This document shows positions 1 through 10,851 of a stretch of DNA of 37,911 bases, piece after piece. This DNA comes from Paulinella micropora. Taxonomy: Eukaryota; Cercozoa; Imbricatea; Euglyphida. The notes beneath the pieces were generated by a model. The model was not told where the DNA came from, did not search any database, and saw nothing but the letters and a program-made list of their open reading frames with translations. The translations under genes and the position numbers were made by a program. The first letter of the stretch is position 1. Each line of letters begins with the position of its first letter. The DNA is taken from the NCBI GenBank assembly GCA_009731375.1, contig BJOX01000129.1, positions 405,189 through 443,099 on the forward strand, written 5' to 3'.

Positions 1-39
1 TTCGACTATGACGAACTACCGTCCTCCAATCAATTCGAG
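1..39 (+). CDS. Exon 3' part (exon 1 of this window), phase-0 exit
   Basis: The window opens inside an exon. The first 39 bases read FDYDELPSSNQFE with no stop and are followed by GTAAGA, a near-consensus donor at 40-45. The peptide is acidic and polar, with no motif I know. The exon start lies outside the window. A MITE begins eight bases after the donor, so it inserted right at the start of the intron. Confidence 0.65.
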
Positions 40-47
40 GTAAGATT

Positions 48-260
48 GAGAAGTTTCTAGTTCTTAACTACCGTGAGCAATGACTTCAAGTGCTTCGATC
101 CCAGCCAATGCTGGTTGCTGTCGCTTGTGCAGTGGCTCGTTTGAAAGCCCTTGTCAAGAGCTTACTAATGAGCTAAGATACAGATTCTGGACACCAGTAT
201 TGACTGAGAACGAAGCGCTTGAAGTCACTGCTCATTGCACTTAAGAACTAGGAACTTCTC
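48..260. mobile_element. Foldback MITE, family A, copy 1
   Basis: The ends are inverted repeats of about 65 bases. The left end starts GAGAAGTTTCTAGTTCTTAA and the reverse complement of the right end starts GAGAAGTTCCTAGTTCTTAA; similarity continues through the CTTCAAG, GCTTCG and CAGTCAA blocks. It has no coding capacity at 213 bases. Related copies lie at 20451-20611 and 23821-24325. Target duplication is unclear. Confidence 0.8.
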
Positions 261-795
261 TTGTGTGTGTGTGTGTGTGTGTGCGTGTGTGCGTGTGGTT
301 TTCAATACTCAACCGGCCGGCCCTAAAAAATTTGTTGACAATTCTACCGTATGTTGCACATGTATGTCAAAATTGTTGAAAATCTTTACCGTATGTTGCG
401 TATGTGTGTCAAAATTGTTGAAAATTTTTACCGTATGTTGCGTGTATCTATGTATACGTCAAAAAATGTTGAAAATCTTTACCGTATGTTGCGTATGGTA
501 TGTATGTATGTATGTGTGGTTTTGAATACTCAACTACTCACCCGGCCGGCCCTCAAAAAATTTGTTGAAAATTTTTACTGTATGCTGCGTATGTTTGTAT
601 GTGTGTGTGTGTGTGTGTGCGCCCGCCCTAAAAAATTTGTTGAAAATCTTTATCGTATGTTGCGTATGTATGGATATATATATATATATGTATGGATATA
701 TATATATATATATATATGTAAAAATATATATATATGTGTGTGTGTGTGTGTGCCGGCCCTAAAAAAAAATTTGTTGAAAATCTTAACCGTATGTT

Positions 796-838
<43 letters not shown>

Positions 839-1200
839 ATATGTGTGTGTGTGTGTGTGTGCCCGCCCTAAAAAATTGGTTGAAAATCTTTACCGTATGT
901 TGCGTATGTATGGATATATATACATATGTGTGTGTGTGTGTGTGTGTGCCGGCCCTAAAAAAATTGTTGAAAATCTTTACCGTATGTTGCGTATGTTTGT
1001 ATGTATGTGTGTGTGTGGGTGTGTGTGTGTGTGCTGGCCCTAAAAAAATTTGCTGAAAATCTTTACCGTATGTTGTGTATGTATGTATGTATGTGTGTGT
1101 GTGTGTGTGTGCTGGCCCTAAAAAAATTTGTTGAAAATCTTTACCGTTTTTTGCGTATGTATGTATGTATGTGTGTGTGTGTGTGGGTGGGTGGGTGGGA
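261..1200. repeat. Minisatellite of about 11 units with interleaved (GT)n/(AT)n
   Basis: The core AAATTTGTTGAAAATCTTTA, followed by CCGTATGTTGCG, recurs about 11 times between 333 and 1165. Copies are separated by (TG)n, (ATGT)n and (TA)n. Most copies also carry GGCCCTAAAA before the core. Each core reads KKFVENLY up to a GTATGT that could act as a splice donor, so the unit may descend from an exon end. I find no convincing acceptor in front of it. Confidence 0.8.
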
Positions 1201-1208
1201 AGGAAGAG

Positions 1209-1257
1209 AACGCTTTTGATCACATACTCAAAGCACTCACTTCCTCCTCTTTATACC
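1209..1257 (+). CDS. Possible exon, weak splice sites
   Basis: Between (GT)n and (CATA)n lies an open block reading NAFDHILKALTSSSLY, which looks like an amphipathic helix. It is preceded by GAAGAG and followed by GTACAT. The acceptor lacks a pyrimidine tract and the donor is weak. A second frame is also open. Confidence 0.3.
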
Positions 1258-1332
1258 GTACATACATACATGCATACATTCATACCTACTCTCCCTTCCA
1301 TTACACACACACACACACACACACACGCACGC

Positions 1333-1374
<42 letters not shown>

Positions 1375-1379
1375 CTCTC

Positions 1380-1437
<58 letters not shown>
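1258..1437. repeat. (CATA)n, (CA)n and (CT)n simple repeats
   Basis: Pure simple repeat: CATACATA at 1258-1290, (AC)n at 1302-1328, then about 100 bases of (CT)n. Nothing else is visible. Confidence 0.9.
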
Positions 1438-1438
<1 letters not shown>

Positions 1439-1448
1439 GTAAGGTCGG

Positions 1449-1627
1449 GTGAAAAATTTCGGCCACCTCACCTTTCAACCAACCGTAAACACGGGGAATT
1501 TTGGCTAAACTTTTATTTGTGGGCAACAAATGTACCGTAATTACCGGCTGGCCGAAATTCTTCACAACTTTAAGTAACAAATGTACCGTTATTACGGGAT
1601 AATTTGTTCTGGCCGAAAATTTTTCAC
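1449..1627. mobile_element. Foldback MITE, family B
   Basis: The terminal inverted repeats are GTGAAAAATTTCGGCCA on the left and the complement of TGGCCGAAAATTTTTCAC on the right. A third, internal copy of the end lies at 1550-1567. Two direct internal copies of AACAAATGTACCGT occur near 1527 and 1578. It is 179 bases long, non-coding, and the only copy I see in the window. Confidence 0.75.
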
Positions 1628-1629
1628 TA

Positions 1630-2090
1630 TTGCTTATGTATATCTATCTAGCTAGCTAGCTATCTATCTATCTATCTATCTATCTATCCACTGCTGTCGC
1701 CGTACCACCCTGGTCTATCTATCTATCTATCTTCGCTTGTTGAGCCCGGAATAAAACCCACAGTGCTCTGTCGGTTTATACTAGACTGTCGAACAGTCTC
1801 GAAACTCCATCTGCTTACTGGGCCCTCTGTAATGGAGGTGGGAGCTCGTTCTGCAAGGGGCGCTTATGGAACGAGCCCTGGCCCCGCCTGGTACTAGGGA
1901 GATTTTGGTATCGCCTGTATCAGTCCCTTCCGTGCAAACATCACGGCTTAGCTGGGCATCGGGTTAATACTTTACCCACAGACTTCCTTGGTTGACGAAA
2001 TCAGAAGCTCCTTTTTTCTGACATTAGTCGATATCGCATCTATCTATCTATCTATCTATCCACTGCTGTCGCCGTACCACCCTGGGTAGC

Positions 2091-2157
<67 letters not shown>

Positions 2158-2240
2158 CACTGCTGTTGCCGTACCACCCTGGGTAGCCTAGCTATCTCTA
2201 TCTATCTATCTATCCATTCATCTATCTATCTATCTATCTA
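1630..2240. repeat. (CTAT)n array carrying three copies of an exon tail plus donor
   Basis: CTAT repeats contain three copies of a 27-base block at 1687-1713, 2059-2085 and 2156-2182. It reads STAVAVPPW in phase 0. The second and third copies run into GTAGCC, a plausible donor. In that frame the block joins the exon at 2268 without a stop. The start of the putative exon is lost in CTAT repeat. The element at 1733-2035 sits between copies one and two. Confidence 0.55.
1733..2035. mobile_element. Unclassified 300-base insertion inside CTAT repeat
   Basis: A block of ordinary complexity interrupts the CTAT array. It includes a short palindromic stretch (GACTGTCGAACAGTC) near 1785. There are no long open frames, no tRNA-type promoter boxes and no terminal inverted repeat. 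It is probably a non-autonomous transposon or retroelement fragment, called only from its abrupt edges with simple repeat. Confidence 0.4.
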
Positions 2241-2267
2241 TGTTTTGTATGTATGTGTATTATTTAG

Positions 2268-2305
2268 ATAGTGTTACCACAGGTGCAACACGGTTTTTTT
2301 ACCAG
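2268..2305 (+). CDS. Exon of membrane-protein segment (phase 0 to 2)
   Basis: The acceptor TTATTTAG ends at 2267 and the donor GTCGAT starts at 2306. Phase 0 reads IVLPQVQHGFFT plus AG. The AG joins the G opening the exon at 3236 to make Arg, and translation continues without a stop. The exon's 3' end is repeated near 2375-2393 (CACGGTTTCTTTACCAG before GTGCAT), a tail copy. The donor is not strong. Confidence 0.6.
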
Positions 2306-2399
2306 GTCGATAGATAGATAGATACATAGATTAGATTAGATTAGATTAGATAAGATAAGGTAAGATTAAGATAAGACACGGTTTCTTTACCAGGTGCAT

Positions 2400-2456
<57 letters not shown>

Positions 2457-2660
2457 TAGATTAGATTACATTAGATTACATTAGATTAGATTACATTAGA
2501 TTAGATTAGATTAGATTAGATTAGATTGGATTGGATTGGATTAGATTGGATTAGATTAGATTAGATTAGATAGATAGATTAGATAGATAGATTGGATTAG
2601 ATTAGATTAGATAGATAGATAGGTAGGTAGGTAGGTAGGTAGGTAGGTATATACATACAT
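2306..2660. repeat. (GATA)n / (GATTA)n / (GGTA)n array
   Basis: GATA units grade into GATTA and GATTG pentanucleotides and end as GGTA. The change of unit along the array suggests stepwise slippage. It contains the exon-tail copy near 2385. Confidence 0.9.
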
Positions 2661-2699
2661 ACATACATACATTACATACATAAATATATACATACATAC

Positions 2700-3062
2700 A
2701 TAACGCACACACACACACACACAACATACTCATACATCCGTGCGCACACACACACACACACAACATACAACACACTCATACATTCGTGCACACACACGCA
2801 CACACACACAACACACTCATACATCCGTGCACACACACACACACACACAACACACACAACACACTCATACATCCGTGCACACACACACACACACACACAA
2901 CACACTCATACATCCGTGCACACACACACACACAGACACACACACAACATACTCATACATCCGTGCACACACACACACACACACAACACACTCATACATC
3001 CGTACAACACACAAACACACACACACACAACACACTCATACATTCGTACACACATACACACA
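2700..3062. repeat. CA-rich minisatellite, about eight units
   Basis: The unit CACTCATACATCCGTGCACA recurs about eight times with (CA)n of varying length, giving periods of roughly 45-65 bases. No coding content. Confidence 0.85.
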
Positions 3063-3213
3063 CGTCATTCATCGGTCAACTCCACAAAATATGGTCAGAT
3101 TACCGATAAAACTCCACATGCGGCGCGCCAAATTTCACGTGTTTTGCTGGCTCGCCGGCCCGGCCCCGGCTCGCCCGCAAAAACACGTCAAATTTGTGGC
3201 CCAGCCGCATTAG
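3063..3213. mobile_element. Hairpin element, family C, copy 1 (reverse orientation)
   Basis: There are two stem-loops. One is built from ATCGGTCAACTCCACAAAAT and its partner ending ATTACCGAT. The larger one pairs CCAAATTTCACGTGTTTTG with CAAAAACACGTCAAATTTG around a GC-rich loop. Copies 2 and 3 lie at 24641-24790 and 35345-35500 in the opposite order. The three share both stems, so this is a repeat family. Short open frames across it are by-products. Confidence 0.75.
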
Positions 3214-3235
3214 TGATACCATTGTGTGGCTGTAG

Positions 3236-3293
3236 GTGGCTGGTGGGTCCAAATTACATCCAATTCCCCTACCAGGAACTCTTCACTCGCCGG
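3236..3293 (+). CDS. Exon of membrane-protein segment (phase 2 to 0)
   Basis: The acceptor TGGCTGTAG ends at 3235 and the donor GTACAC starts at 3294. Read with one base completing the previous codon, it gives WLVGPNYIQFPYQELFTRR. It exits in phase 0 and fits the next exon, which is open only in phase 0. The (TACACAATATTACAC)n sequence after the donor looks like an expansion of the donor itself. Confidence 0.75.
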
Positions 3294-3520
3294 GTACACA
3301 ATATTACACAATATTACACACACGCATGTACACAATGTTACACATGGGTACACACACACACACACACACACACACACCTGGGTGCACATACACAATATTA
3401 CACACACATACGCATACACAATGTTACACGATATTTCACTCTTCGCCCCCCCCCCCCCAAAAAAAAACCACATATGTTACGGGCTTGGGTACAAATTCTT
3501 CAGCGTATCATCAATAACCT
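3294..3520. repeat. GTACACAATATTACAC-type repeats and C/A homopolymer
   Basis: ACAATATTACAC and ACAATGTTACAC repeats with (CA)n follow the donor. A C13A9 run at 3447-3469 and about 50 bases of unremarkable sequence come next. No exon is supported here. Confidence 0.7.
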
Positions 3521-3589
3521 TTTATCTATCTATCTATCTATCTATCTATATCTATCTCCCTACCTACCTACCTACCTACCCTATCTATA

Positions 3590-3634
<45 letters not shown>

Positions 3635-3758
3635 GTCTATCTATCTATCTATCTATCTATTTATCTATCTGTCTATCTATCTATCTATCTATCTACCTAC
3701 CTACCTACCTACCTACCTACCTACCTACCCCTACCTACCTACTTACCTACTTACCTAC

Positions 3759-3801
<43 letters not shown>

Positions 3802-4105
3802 CCTACCTACCTACCTACCTAACCCTATCTATCTACCTATCTATCTATCTACCTACCTACCTATCTACCTACCTACCCCTACCTACCTACTCCTACCTAC
3901 CTACTTACCTACCTCCCTACCTATCTATCTATCTATCTATCTAATCTACTCTATCTACCTACCTACCTACCTACCTACCTACCTATATGTAGGACTGGCA
4001 ATCTAAATTGAAGGTAGCACAGGTGGATGCTATCTATCTATCTATCCATCTATCTAATCTACTCTATTTACCTACCTACCTACCTACCTACCTACCTTTT
4101 TGTAG
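3521..4105. repeat. (CTAT)n/(CTAC)n array with a head copy of the next exon
   Basis: CTAT and CTAC repeats end in the acceptor of the exon at 4106. At 3993-4030 lies a copy of that exon's first 38 bases with its own TATATGTAG acceptor, ending abruptly in CTAT repeat. This is an acceptor-side (head) copy. Confidence 0.85.
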
Positions 4106-4182
4106 GACTGGCAATCTAAATTGAAGGTAGCACAGGTGGACGCGCCCAGACTCAAAGCAGCTCTCAGACAACTCAACCGCAG
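4106..4182 (+). CDS. Exon of membrane-protein segment, helical (phase 0 to 2)
   Basis: The acceptor TTTTTGTAG ends at 4105 and the donor GTAGCT starts at 4183. Only phase 0 is open: [20 protein letters not shown] followed by RQLN-R/S. It is basic and amphipathic, a likely cytosolic helix just before the transmembrane exon. Partial copies surround it: a head copy at 3993-4030 and tail copies at 4475-4533 and about 5125-5165. It is flanked by reverse-complementary microsatellites, CTAT upstream and GATA downstream. Confidence 0.8.
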
Positions 4183-4219
4183 GTAGCTAGCTAGCTAGAT
4201 AGGTAGATAGGTAGATAGG

Positions 4220-4282
<63 letters not shown>

Positions 4283-4332
4283 GTAGGTAGGTAGATAGAT
4301 AGATAGACAGTTAGGTAGGTAGGTAGATAGAT

Positions 4333-4387
<55 letters not shown>

Positions 4388-4411
4388 CAGTTAGGTAGGT
4401 AGGTAGGTAGG

Positions 4412-4475
<64 letters not shown>

Positions 4476-4639
4476 AAGCACAAGTGGATGCGCCCAGACT
4501 CAAAGCAGCTCTCAGACAACTCAACCGCAGGTAGATAGATAGATAGATAGATAGATCGATAGATAGATAGACAGATAGACAGATAGGTAGGTAGGTAGGT
4601 AGGTAGATAGATAGGTAGGTAGACAGATAGGTAGATAGG

Positions 4640-4710
<71 letters not shown>

Positions 4711-4830
4711 GTAGGTAGGTAGGTAGATAGATAGGTAGATAGATAGGTAGATAGATAGACAGGTAGGTAGGTAGGTAGATAGGTAGATAGATAGACAGAT
4801 AGGTATGTAGGTAGGTAGGTAGATAGATAT

Positions 4831-4885
<55 letters not shown>

Positions 4886-4967
4886 TATAGATAGATAGAC
4901 AGGTAGATAGATAGATAGACAGGTAGATAGACAGGTAGATAGATAGATAGATAGATAGGTAGGTAGG

Positions 4968-5010
<43 letters not shown>

Positions 5011-5039
5011 GTAGGTAGATAGATAGGTAGATAGATATG

Positions 5040-5102
<63 letters not shown>

Positions 5103-5170
5103 ATAGATAGATGGAGAGATAGATAGAAAGCCCAAGTGGATGCCTCAGACAACTGAACCACGAGTAGCTT
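4183..5170. repeat. (GATA)n/(GGTA)n array with two exon-tail copies
   Basis: About 940 bases of GATA and GGTA repeats begin at the donor, which reads GTAGCTAG then GATAGGTA. Tail copies of the preceding exon lie at 4475-4533, with a fresh GTAGAT donor, and 5125-5165, degraded. Confidence 0.9.
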
Positions 5171-5372
5171 TTATCTATCTATCTACCTATCTACCTACCT
5201 ACCTACCTACCTACCTACCTACCTACCTACCTACCTACCTATCCATCCATCTATCTACCTACCTACCTACCTACCTAACTATCTATCTATCTATCTATCC
5301 ATCCATCCATCCATCTATCTATCTATCTATCTACCTGCTTACCTACCTATCTATCTTTCTATCTATCTATCT
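5171..5372. repeat. (CTAT)n/(CTAC)n array
   Basis: This is the opposite repeat strand to the preceding GATA array, so the two could pair as a long hairpin. Confidence 0.9.
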
Positions 5373-5389
5373 ACAATTTCCTTTAAAAT

Positions 5390-6735
5390 ACTATGATAAC
5401 AACGATGATAAGAATGATAGTAGTAATAGTAATATATAATCAATAATAATAGTAGTAATAGTAATAATAATAATAGTAGTAATAGCAATTGATTATCACT
5501 ATTACTACTATTATTATTGATTATATATTACTATTACTACTTTTATCACTGATAATTACTATTACTACTTTTATTATCGATTATTACTATTACTACTATT
5601 ATTATTGCTTATTACTATTACCGCTTTTATTATTGATTATTGATATTACTAATAATAATAGTAGCAATAGGAATAATCAATAATAATCAGAAATAATAGT
5701 AGTAATAGTAATACTCGATAATAAAAGTAGTAATAGTAATAATCAATGAATAGTAGCAGTAATAGTAATAAACGATAATAAAAGTAGTAATAGTAATGAT
5801 TAGTAGTAATAGTAATATATAATCAATAATAATAGTAGTAATAGTAATAATCAATAATAATAGTAGTAATAGGAATTATCAGTAATAATAGTAGTAATAG
5901 TAATATTCAGTAATAAAAGTAGTAATAGCAATAATCAATAATAATAGTAGTAACAGTAATAAAGCAATAGTAATATATAATCAATAATAATAAGTAATAG
6001 TAATAATCAGTAATAGTAGTAACAGTAATAATCGATAATAATAGTAGCAACAGTAATATATAATCAATAATAATAGTAGTAATAGTAATAATCAATAGTA
6101 ATAGTAGTAATAGTAATAGTAGTAATAGTAGTAATAGTAATAATCAACAATAATAGTAGTAATAGTAATTATCAGTAATAAAAGTAGTAATAGTAATAAT
6201 CGATAATAATAGTAGTAATAGTAATAATCAATAATAAAAGTAGTAATAGTAATAATCAGTAATAAAAGTAGTAATAGTAATCATCAATCATAATAGTAGT
6301 AATAGTAATTATCAGTAATAAAAGTGTAATAGTAGTTATCAATAATAATAGTAGTGATAGTAATAATCAGTAATAGTAATAATGATAAAAGTAGTAATAG
6401 TAATAATCGATAATAAAAGTTGTAATAGTAATGATCATTAATATAACAGTAGTAATAGTAATATATAATCAATAACAATAGCAGTAATAGTAATAATCAA
6501 TGATAATAGTAGTAATAGTAATATATAATCAATAATAAAGTAGTTATAGTAATATATAATCAATAATAATAGTAGTAATAGTAATAATCGATAATAGTAG
6601 TAGTAATAGTAATTGTCAGTAATAAAAGTAGTAATAGTAATTATCAGTAATAAAAGTAGCAATAGTAATATATAATCAATAATAATAGTAGTAATAGTAA
6701 TTATCAGTAATAATAGTAGTAATAATAATAAGGCA
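5390..6735. repeat. Higher-order AAT/AGT trinucleotide array, 1.3 kb
   Basis: Units such as AATAGTAATAATCAATAATA recur at about 24-36 base periods. At roughly 5490-5650 the array flips to the complementary strand (ATTACTACTATTATT), then flips back. That makes an internal inverted repeat. Non-coding. Confidence 0.85.
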
Positions 6736-6763
6736 TCTCAACTGCAGAAGAATAGAAAGATTA

Positions 6764-6770
6764 TTATTAA

Positions 6771-6849
<79 letters not shown>
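6764..6849. repeat. (ATT)n
   Basis: An uninterrupted ATT run leading into the first SINE head. Confidence 0.95.
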
Positions 6850-6850
6850 G

Positions 6851-7115
6851 GACACCGTGATAGCCCAGTGGTCAAGTTCTACCATCTGGGCCCTGTCGCC
6901 AGTTCGATTCCCGTCGGTGCCACCAGTATTTTCATTGAACATACCGATCCGTCTGGACCAGTATTTTCATTGAACATACCGGCCCGTCTGGAAGTGTTGG
7001 AACTGCCCTTGCGGGGGTGTCATTAGAGCTTATCGTCAATTCTTCGTACTCCCCTCACGGGTGAGACGATGGAGGCGCATGTGCAGAAATGCATCAGCCA
7101 TTGACAGAGAAGCAC

Positions 7116-7116
<1 letters not shown>
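6851..7116 (+). mobile_element. tRNA-derived SINE, copy 1, with (ATT)n tail
   Basis: The head GACACCG can pair with CGGTGCC about 65 bases on, as a degenerate acceptor stem followed by ACCA. TAGCCCAGTGG matches the pol III A box and GTTCGATTCC the B box. The body contains two copies of CCAGTATTTTCATTGAACAT. The element ends GAGAAGCACT and passes into (ATT)n at 7117-7295. The tRNA arms are too degraded to be a functional tRNA gene. Confidence 0.85.
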
Positions 7117-7161
<45 letters not shown>

Positions 7162-7174
7162 GCTATTATTACTA

Positions 7175-7295
<121 letters not shown>

Positions 7296-7296
7296 G

Positions 7297-7564
7297 GACA
7301 CCGTGATAGCCCAGTGGTCAAGTTCTACCATCTGGGCCCTGTCGCCAGTTCGATTCCCGTCGGTGCCACCAGTATTTTCATTGAACATACCGGTCTATTT
7401 CTGGACCAGTATTTTCATTGAACATACCGGCCCGTCTGGAAGTGTCCGTCTGGAAGTGTTGGAACTGCCCTTGCGGGGGTGTCATTAGAGCTTATCGTCA
7501 ATTCTTCGTACTCCCCTCACGGGTGAGACGATGGAGGCGCACATCAGCCATTGACAGAAGCACT
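7297..7564 (+). mobile_element. tRNA-derived SINE, copy 2, tandem with copy 1
   Basis: Nearly the same sequence as copy 1, starting directly after copy 1's (ATT)n tail and ending GAAGCACT plus (ATT)n. It differs by small duplications (GTCCGTCTGGAAGTG repeated near 7433-7457) and a deletion near 7541. The tandem layout suggests insertion of one SINE into the other's tail, or unequal exchange between ATT runs. Confidence 0.85.
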
Positions 7565-7633
7565 ATTATTATTATTATTATTATTATTATATTATTATTA
7601 CTATTATTATTATTATTATTAGTAGTAGTAGTA

Positions 7634-7704
<71 letters not shown>

Positions 7705-7749
7705 CACACACGCACACACACACACACACATAGACACACATACACTCAG

Positions 7750-7820
<71 letters not shown>

Positions 7821-7879
7821 TTGTGTGCGTGTGTACAATAATAATAATATTAATGATAATCAGAATAATAATAATAATG

Positions 7880-7926
<47 letters not shown>
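7565..7926. repeat. (ATT)n, (AAT)n, (CA)n, (GA)n, (GT)n
   Basis: Compound simple repeat. The change from ATT to AAT at about 7620 makes a self-complementary pair. Confidence 0.9.
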
Positions 7927-8322
7927 AAAACTGAGGCGTACTGATGCAGCTAATGGCATATCCTCAACGGACATAAGCCTCCAATACCCTTGTTCGAGGT
8001 CCTCCACCCCCCGTGTCAGTCTCTCGCCTGATGATCGGGGCCACCGATGGAGCTCCTGAGGGCAAGACTGCACTAAGCCGAGGTTATTCCGCAGTCCCAG
8101 CAACCTCTTGCAAGACGTCACCGAATGTGCAAGTGCATACACCAAGCGCGGTTGCTAGAGCTGCCTCGAAACCCCACCCATATAACAATCTGGTGTCTGC
8201 TGGGTCCTGGGCTATCAACGAGCATATGCGGAGTTTAAGATCTTTTACGCGCGCAACGACCCTCCTCCCCAGCATCTACCACCAAAGGGTTATGAGTTGG
8301 CGTCACAGTTTAACGCCTTGAA
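7927..8322. mobile_element. Unclassified 395-base element flanked by (AAT)n
   Basis: A block of normal complexity bounded on both sides by AAT repeats and ending TTAACGCCTTG before the tail. A trinucleotide tail fits the 3' end of a LINE or SINE, but I see no recognisable protein motif or A/B boxes. Open frames up to about 100 codons overlap on both strands with no coding signal. Confidence 0.45.
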
Positions 8323-8383
8323 TAATAATAATAATGTAAAAGTAGTAGTAGTAGTAGTAGTAATACTAATCATAATCATAATC

Positions 8384-8446
<63 letters not shown>

Positions 8447-8481
8447 GTAATAGTAATAATGACATAAGTAATGATAATAAC

Positions 8482-8517
<36 letters not shown>

Positions 8518-8632
8518 GTTATTATTATTATTATTGTTATTATTATTGTTATTATTATTATTATGATTATTACTATTATTATTGTCATCATCAGCATCAG
8601 CATCATTATTTTTATTATTGTTATTATTTTTA

Positions 8633-8669
<37 letters not shown>

Positions 8670-8700
8670 CATTGTTATCATTATTATTATTATCATTCAG
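8323..8700. repeat. (AAT)n then (ATT)n
   Basis: AAT repeats to about 8485, then the complementary ATT repeats. It could fold as a long hairpin. Confidence 0.9.
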
Positions 8701-8806
8701 AGAGAGAGAGACAGAATAACAGTGATCATACCTGTGTTTGTATGTGTGTTTATGTGTGTGTGTGTGTGTGTCTATGTGTGTGTGTGTTCTGTGTGTTGTG
8801 TCTCAG

Positions 8807-8917
8807 TCTTCGCCTCTCATACCTCTGGTCGCGTTGTCTGCTTTTCCTCACCCACGCCCTCGTCTTCCTCTTCCTGGCGCTGTGGATCTTCATGTGGCTT
8901 GATTCGGGTGTACACTG
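8807..8917 (+). CDS. Transmembrane exon (phase 2 to 2)
   Basis: The acceptor TGTCTCAG ends at 8806 and the donor GTAAGG starts at 8918. AG from the exon at 4106 plus the first T makes Ser. The frame then reads LRLSYLWSRC and the hydrophobic LLFLTHALVFLFLALWIFM, ending WLDSGVH plus TG. The hydrophobic part is long enough for one membrane span, preceded by positive residues. The neighbouring exons force this frame. A diverged copy of the exon's 3' end, in the same spirit as the other tail copies, is at 10042-10090. Confidence 0.8.
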
Positions 8918-8934
8918 GTAAGGCGGAAGAACCT

Positions 8935-10030
8935 ACCATTACCTACCATTCCCTACCTACCTACCTACCTACCCACCTACCTACCTACCCACCTACCTAC
9001 CATTACCTACCCACCTACCATTCCCTACCTACTTACCATTCCCTACCTACCTACCTACCTACCATTACCTACCTACCTACCATTACCTACCTACCTACCA
9101 TTACCTACCTACCTACCATTCCCTACCTACCTACCTACCATTACCTACCTACCTACCATTCCCTACCTACCTACCTACCCACCTACCTACCATTACCTAC
9201 CCACCTACCATTCCCTACCTACCTACCATTCCCTACCTACCTGCCATTACCTACCTACCTGCCATTCCCTACCTACCTACCTACATACCTACCTACCTAC
9301 CATTCCCTACCTACCTACCTACCTACCCACCTACCTACCAACCATTCCCTACCTACCTACCATTACCTACCATTACCTACCTACCTACCTACCATTCCCT
9401 ACCTACCTACATACCTACCCACCTACCTACCTACCATTACCAGCCTACCTCCCTCTCTCCCAACCTACCTACCTACCTACCTACCTTTACCTACCCACCT
9501 CTCTCCCTACGTACCTACCTACCTACCTACCTACCATTACCTATCTACCTACCAATACCTACCTACCTACCTACCTACCTACCGTTACCTATCTACCTAC
9601 CATTACCTATCTACCCACCTACCTACCTACCTACCATTACCTATCTACCTACCATTACCTATCTACCTACCATTACCTACCTACCTACCTACCTACCTAC
9701 CATTACCTATCTACCTACCATTACCTATCTACCTACCATTACCTACCTACCTACCATTACCTACCTACCTACCTACCTACTTACCTACCTACCTACCTAC
9801 TTACCTACCATTACCTACCTACCTACCTACTTACCTACCATTACCTATCTACCTACCATTACCTACCTACCTACCTACCTATCTACCATTACCAGCCTGC
9901 CTACCTACCTACCTACCTACCTCCCTCCCTACCTACCTACCTACCTACCATTACCTATCTACCTACCATTTCCTACCTACCTACCATTACCTACCTACCA
10001 TTACCTACCTACCTACCATACCTACCTTTA
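8935..10030. repeat. CTAC/CATTACCTAC/CATTCCCTAC array, 1.1 kb
   Basis: CTAC units are interrupted by CATTAC and CATTCC in a loosely periodic pattern of about 20-30 bases. The first CCATTACC and CCATTCCC occur right after the donor at 8918. Non-coding. Confidence 0.9.
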
Positions 10031-10041
10031 TCTATCTATCT

Positions 10042-10102
10042 TTTTCTGGAGCTCTGGATCTCTACATGGCTTGATGCGTGCATAGATAAGTAAACTTAAC
10101 TA

Positions 10103-10138
<36 letters not shown>

Positions 10139-10245
10139 CATCTATCTATCTATCTATCTATCTATCCATCTATCTATCTATCTATCTGTCTATCTATCTC
10201 TGCAGGCTGTAGGCGACGACTTCAACACATGACTTGCAGCTTCTG

Positions 10246-10297
<52 letters not shown>

Positions 10298-10298
10298 C

Positions 10299-10329
<31 letters not shown>

Positions 10330-10442
10330 CATCTATCTATCTATCCATCTATCTATCTATCCATCTATCTATCTATCCATCCATCTATCCATCCATCTAT
10401 CTATCCATCTATCTATCTATCTATCTATCGATCTGTGCGTAG
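10042..10442. repeat. (CTAT)n array with exon copies on both sides
   Basis: 10042-10090 is a diverged tail copy of the exon at 8807 (CTGGAGCTCTGGATCTCTAC aligns with its 3' part). 10209-10244 is a head copy of the exon at 10443 with its own CTCTGCAG acceptor. CTAT and CCAT repeats fill the rest. Confidence 0.75.
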
Positions 10443-10502
10443 GCTGAAGACGACGACTTCAACACATGACTTGCACTTTCTGAACGTCACAATCGTCAAG
10501 TG
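10443..10502 (+). CDS. Exon of membrane-protein segment (phase 2 to 2)
   Basis: The acceptor GTGCGTAG ends at 10442 and the donor GTATGG starts at 10503. TG from the exon at 8807 plus G makes Trp. The exon reads [19 protein letters not shown] plus TG. The other two frames contain stops, so the phase is forced. The acceptor lacks a good pyrimidine tract. A head copy lies at 10209. Confidence 0.7.
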
Positions 10503-10525
10503 GTATGGTTATGGTTATGGTTATG

Positions 10526-10606
<81 letters not shown>

Positions 10607-10670
10607 AGTAGTAGTAGTAGTAGTAGTAGAAGTAGGTGTAGTAGTAGTAGTAGTAGTAGTAGAAGTAGGT

Positions 10671-10727
<57 letters not shown>

Positions 10728-10785
10728 TCATCATTATCATTATCATTATCATTAGTATTAGTATTAGTATTATTATTATTATTAG

Positions 10786-10827
<42 letters not shown>

Positions 10828-10851
10828 CATCATTATTATTGTCATATTCAG
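10503..10851. repeat. (TTATGG)n, (ATT)n, (AGT)n
   Basis: The donor GTATGG is the first unit of a GTTATG run, which turns into ATT and then AGT repeats with two GAAGTAGGTG interruptions. Confidence 0.9.

Noticed and set aside
2916-3944. Long open frame of His/Thr then LSIY/LPTY repeats (342 codons)
   Set aside because: Tetranucleotide repeats have no stop in some frames. The frame runs through real exon, intron and transposon sequence alike. Only 3236-3293 is kept, on splice and phase evidence.
4391-5161. Minus-strand LSIY-rich open frame of 256 codons
   Set aside because: Reverse translation of the GATA array; no splice signals, start context or composition typical of protein.
6851-6925. 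Functional tRNA gene
   Set aside because: A and B boxes are present, but the acceptor stem has a mismatch, the T and D stems do not close, and no anticodon arm is convincing. It fits a SINE head instead.
8563-10074. Open frame of 503 codons
   Set aside because: Mostly translation of ATT and CTAC arrays. The real exon inside it, 8807-8917, is read in a different frame.
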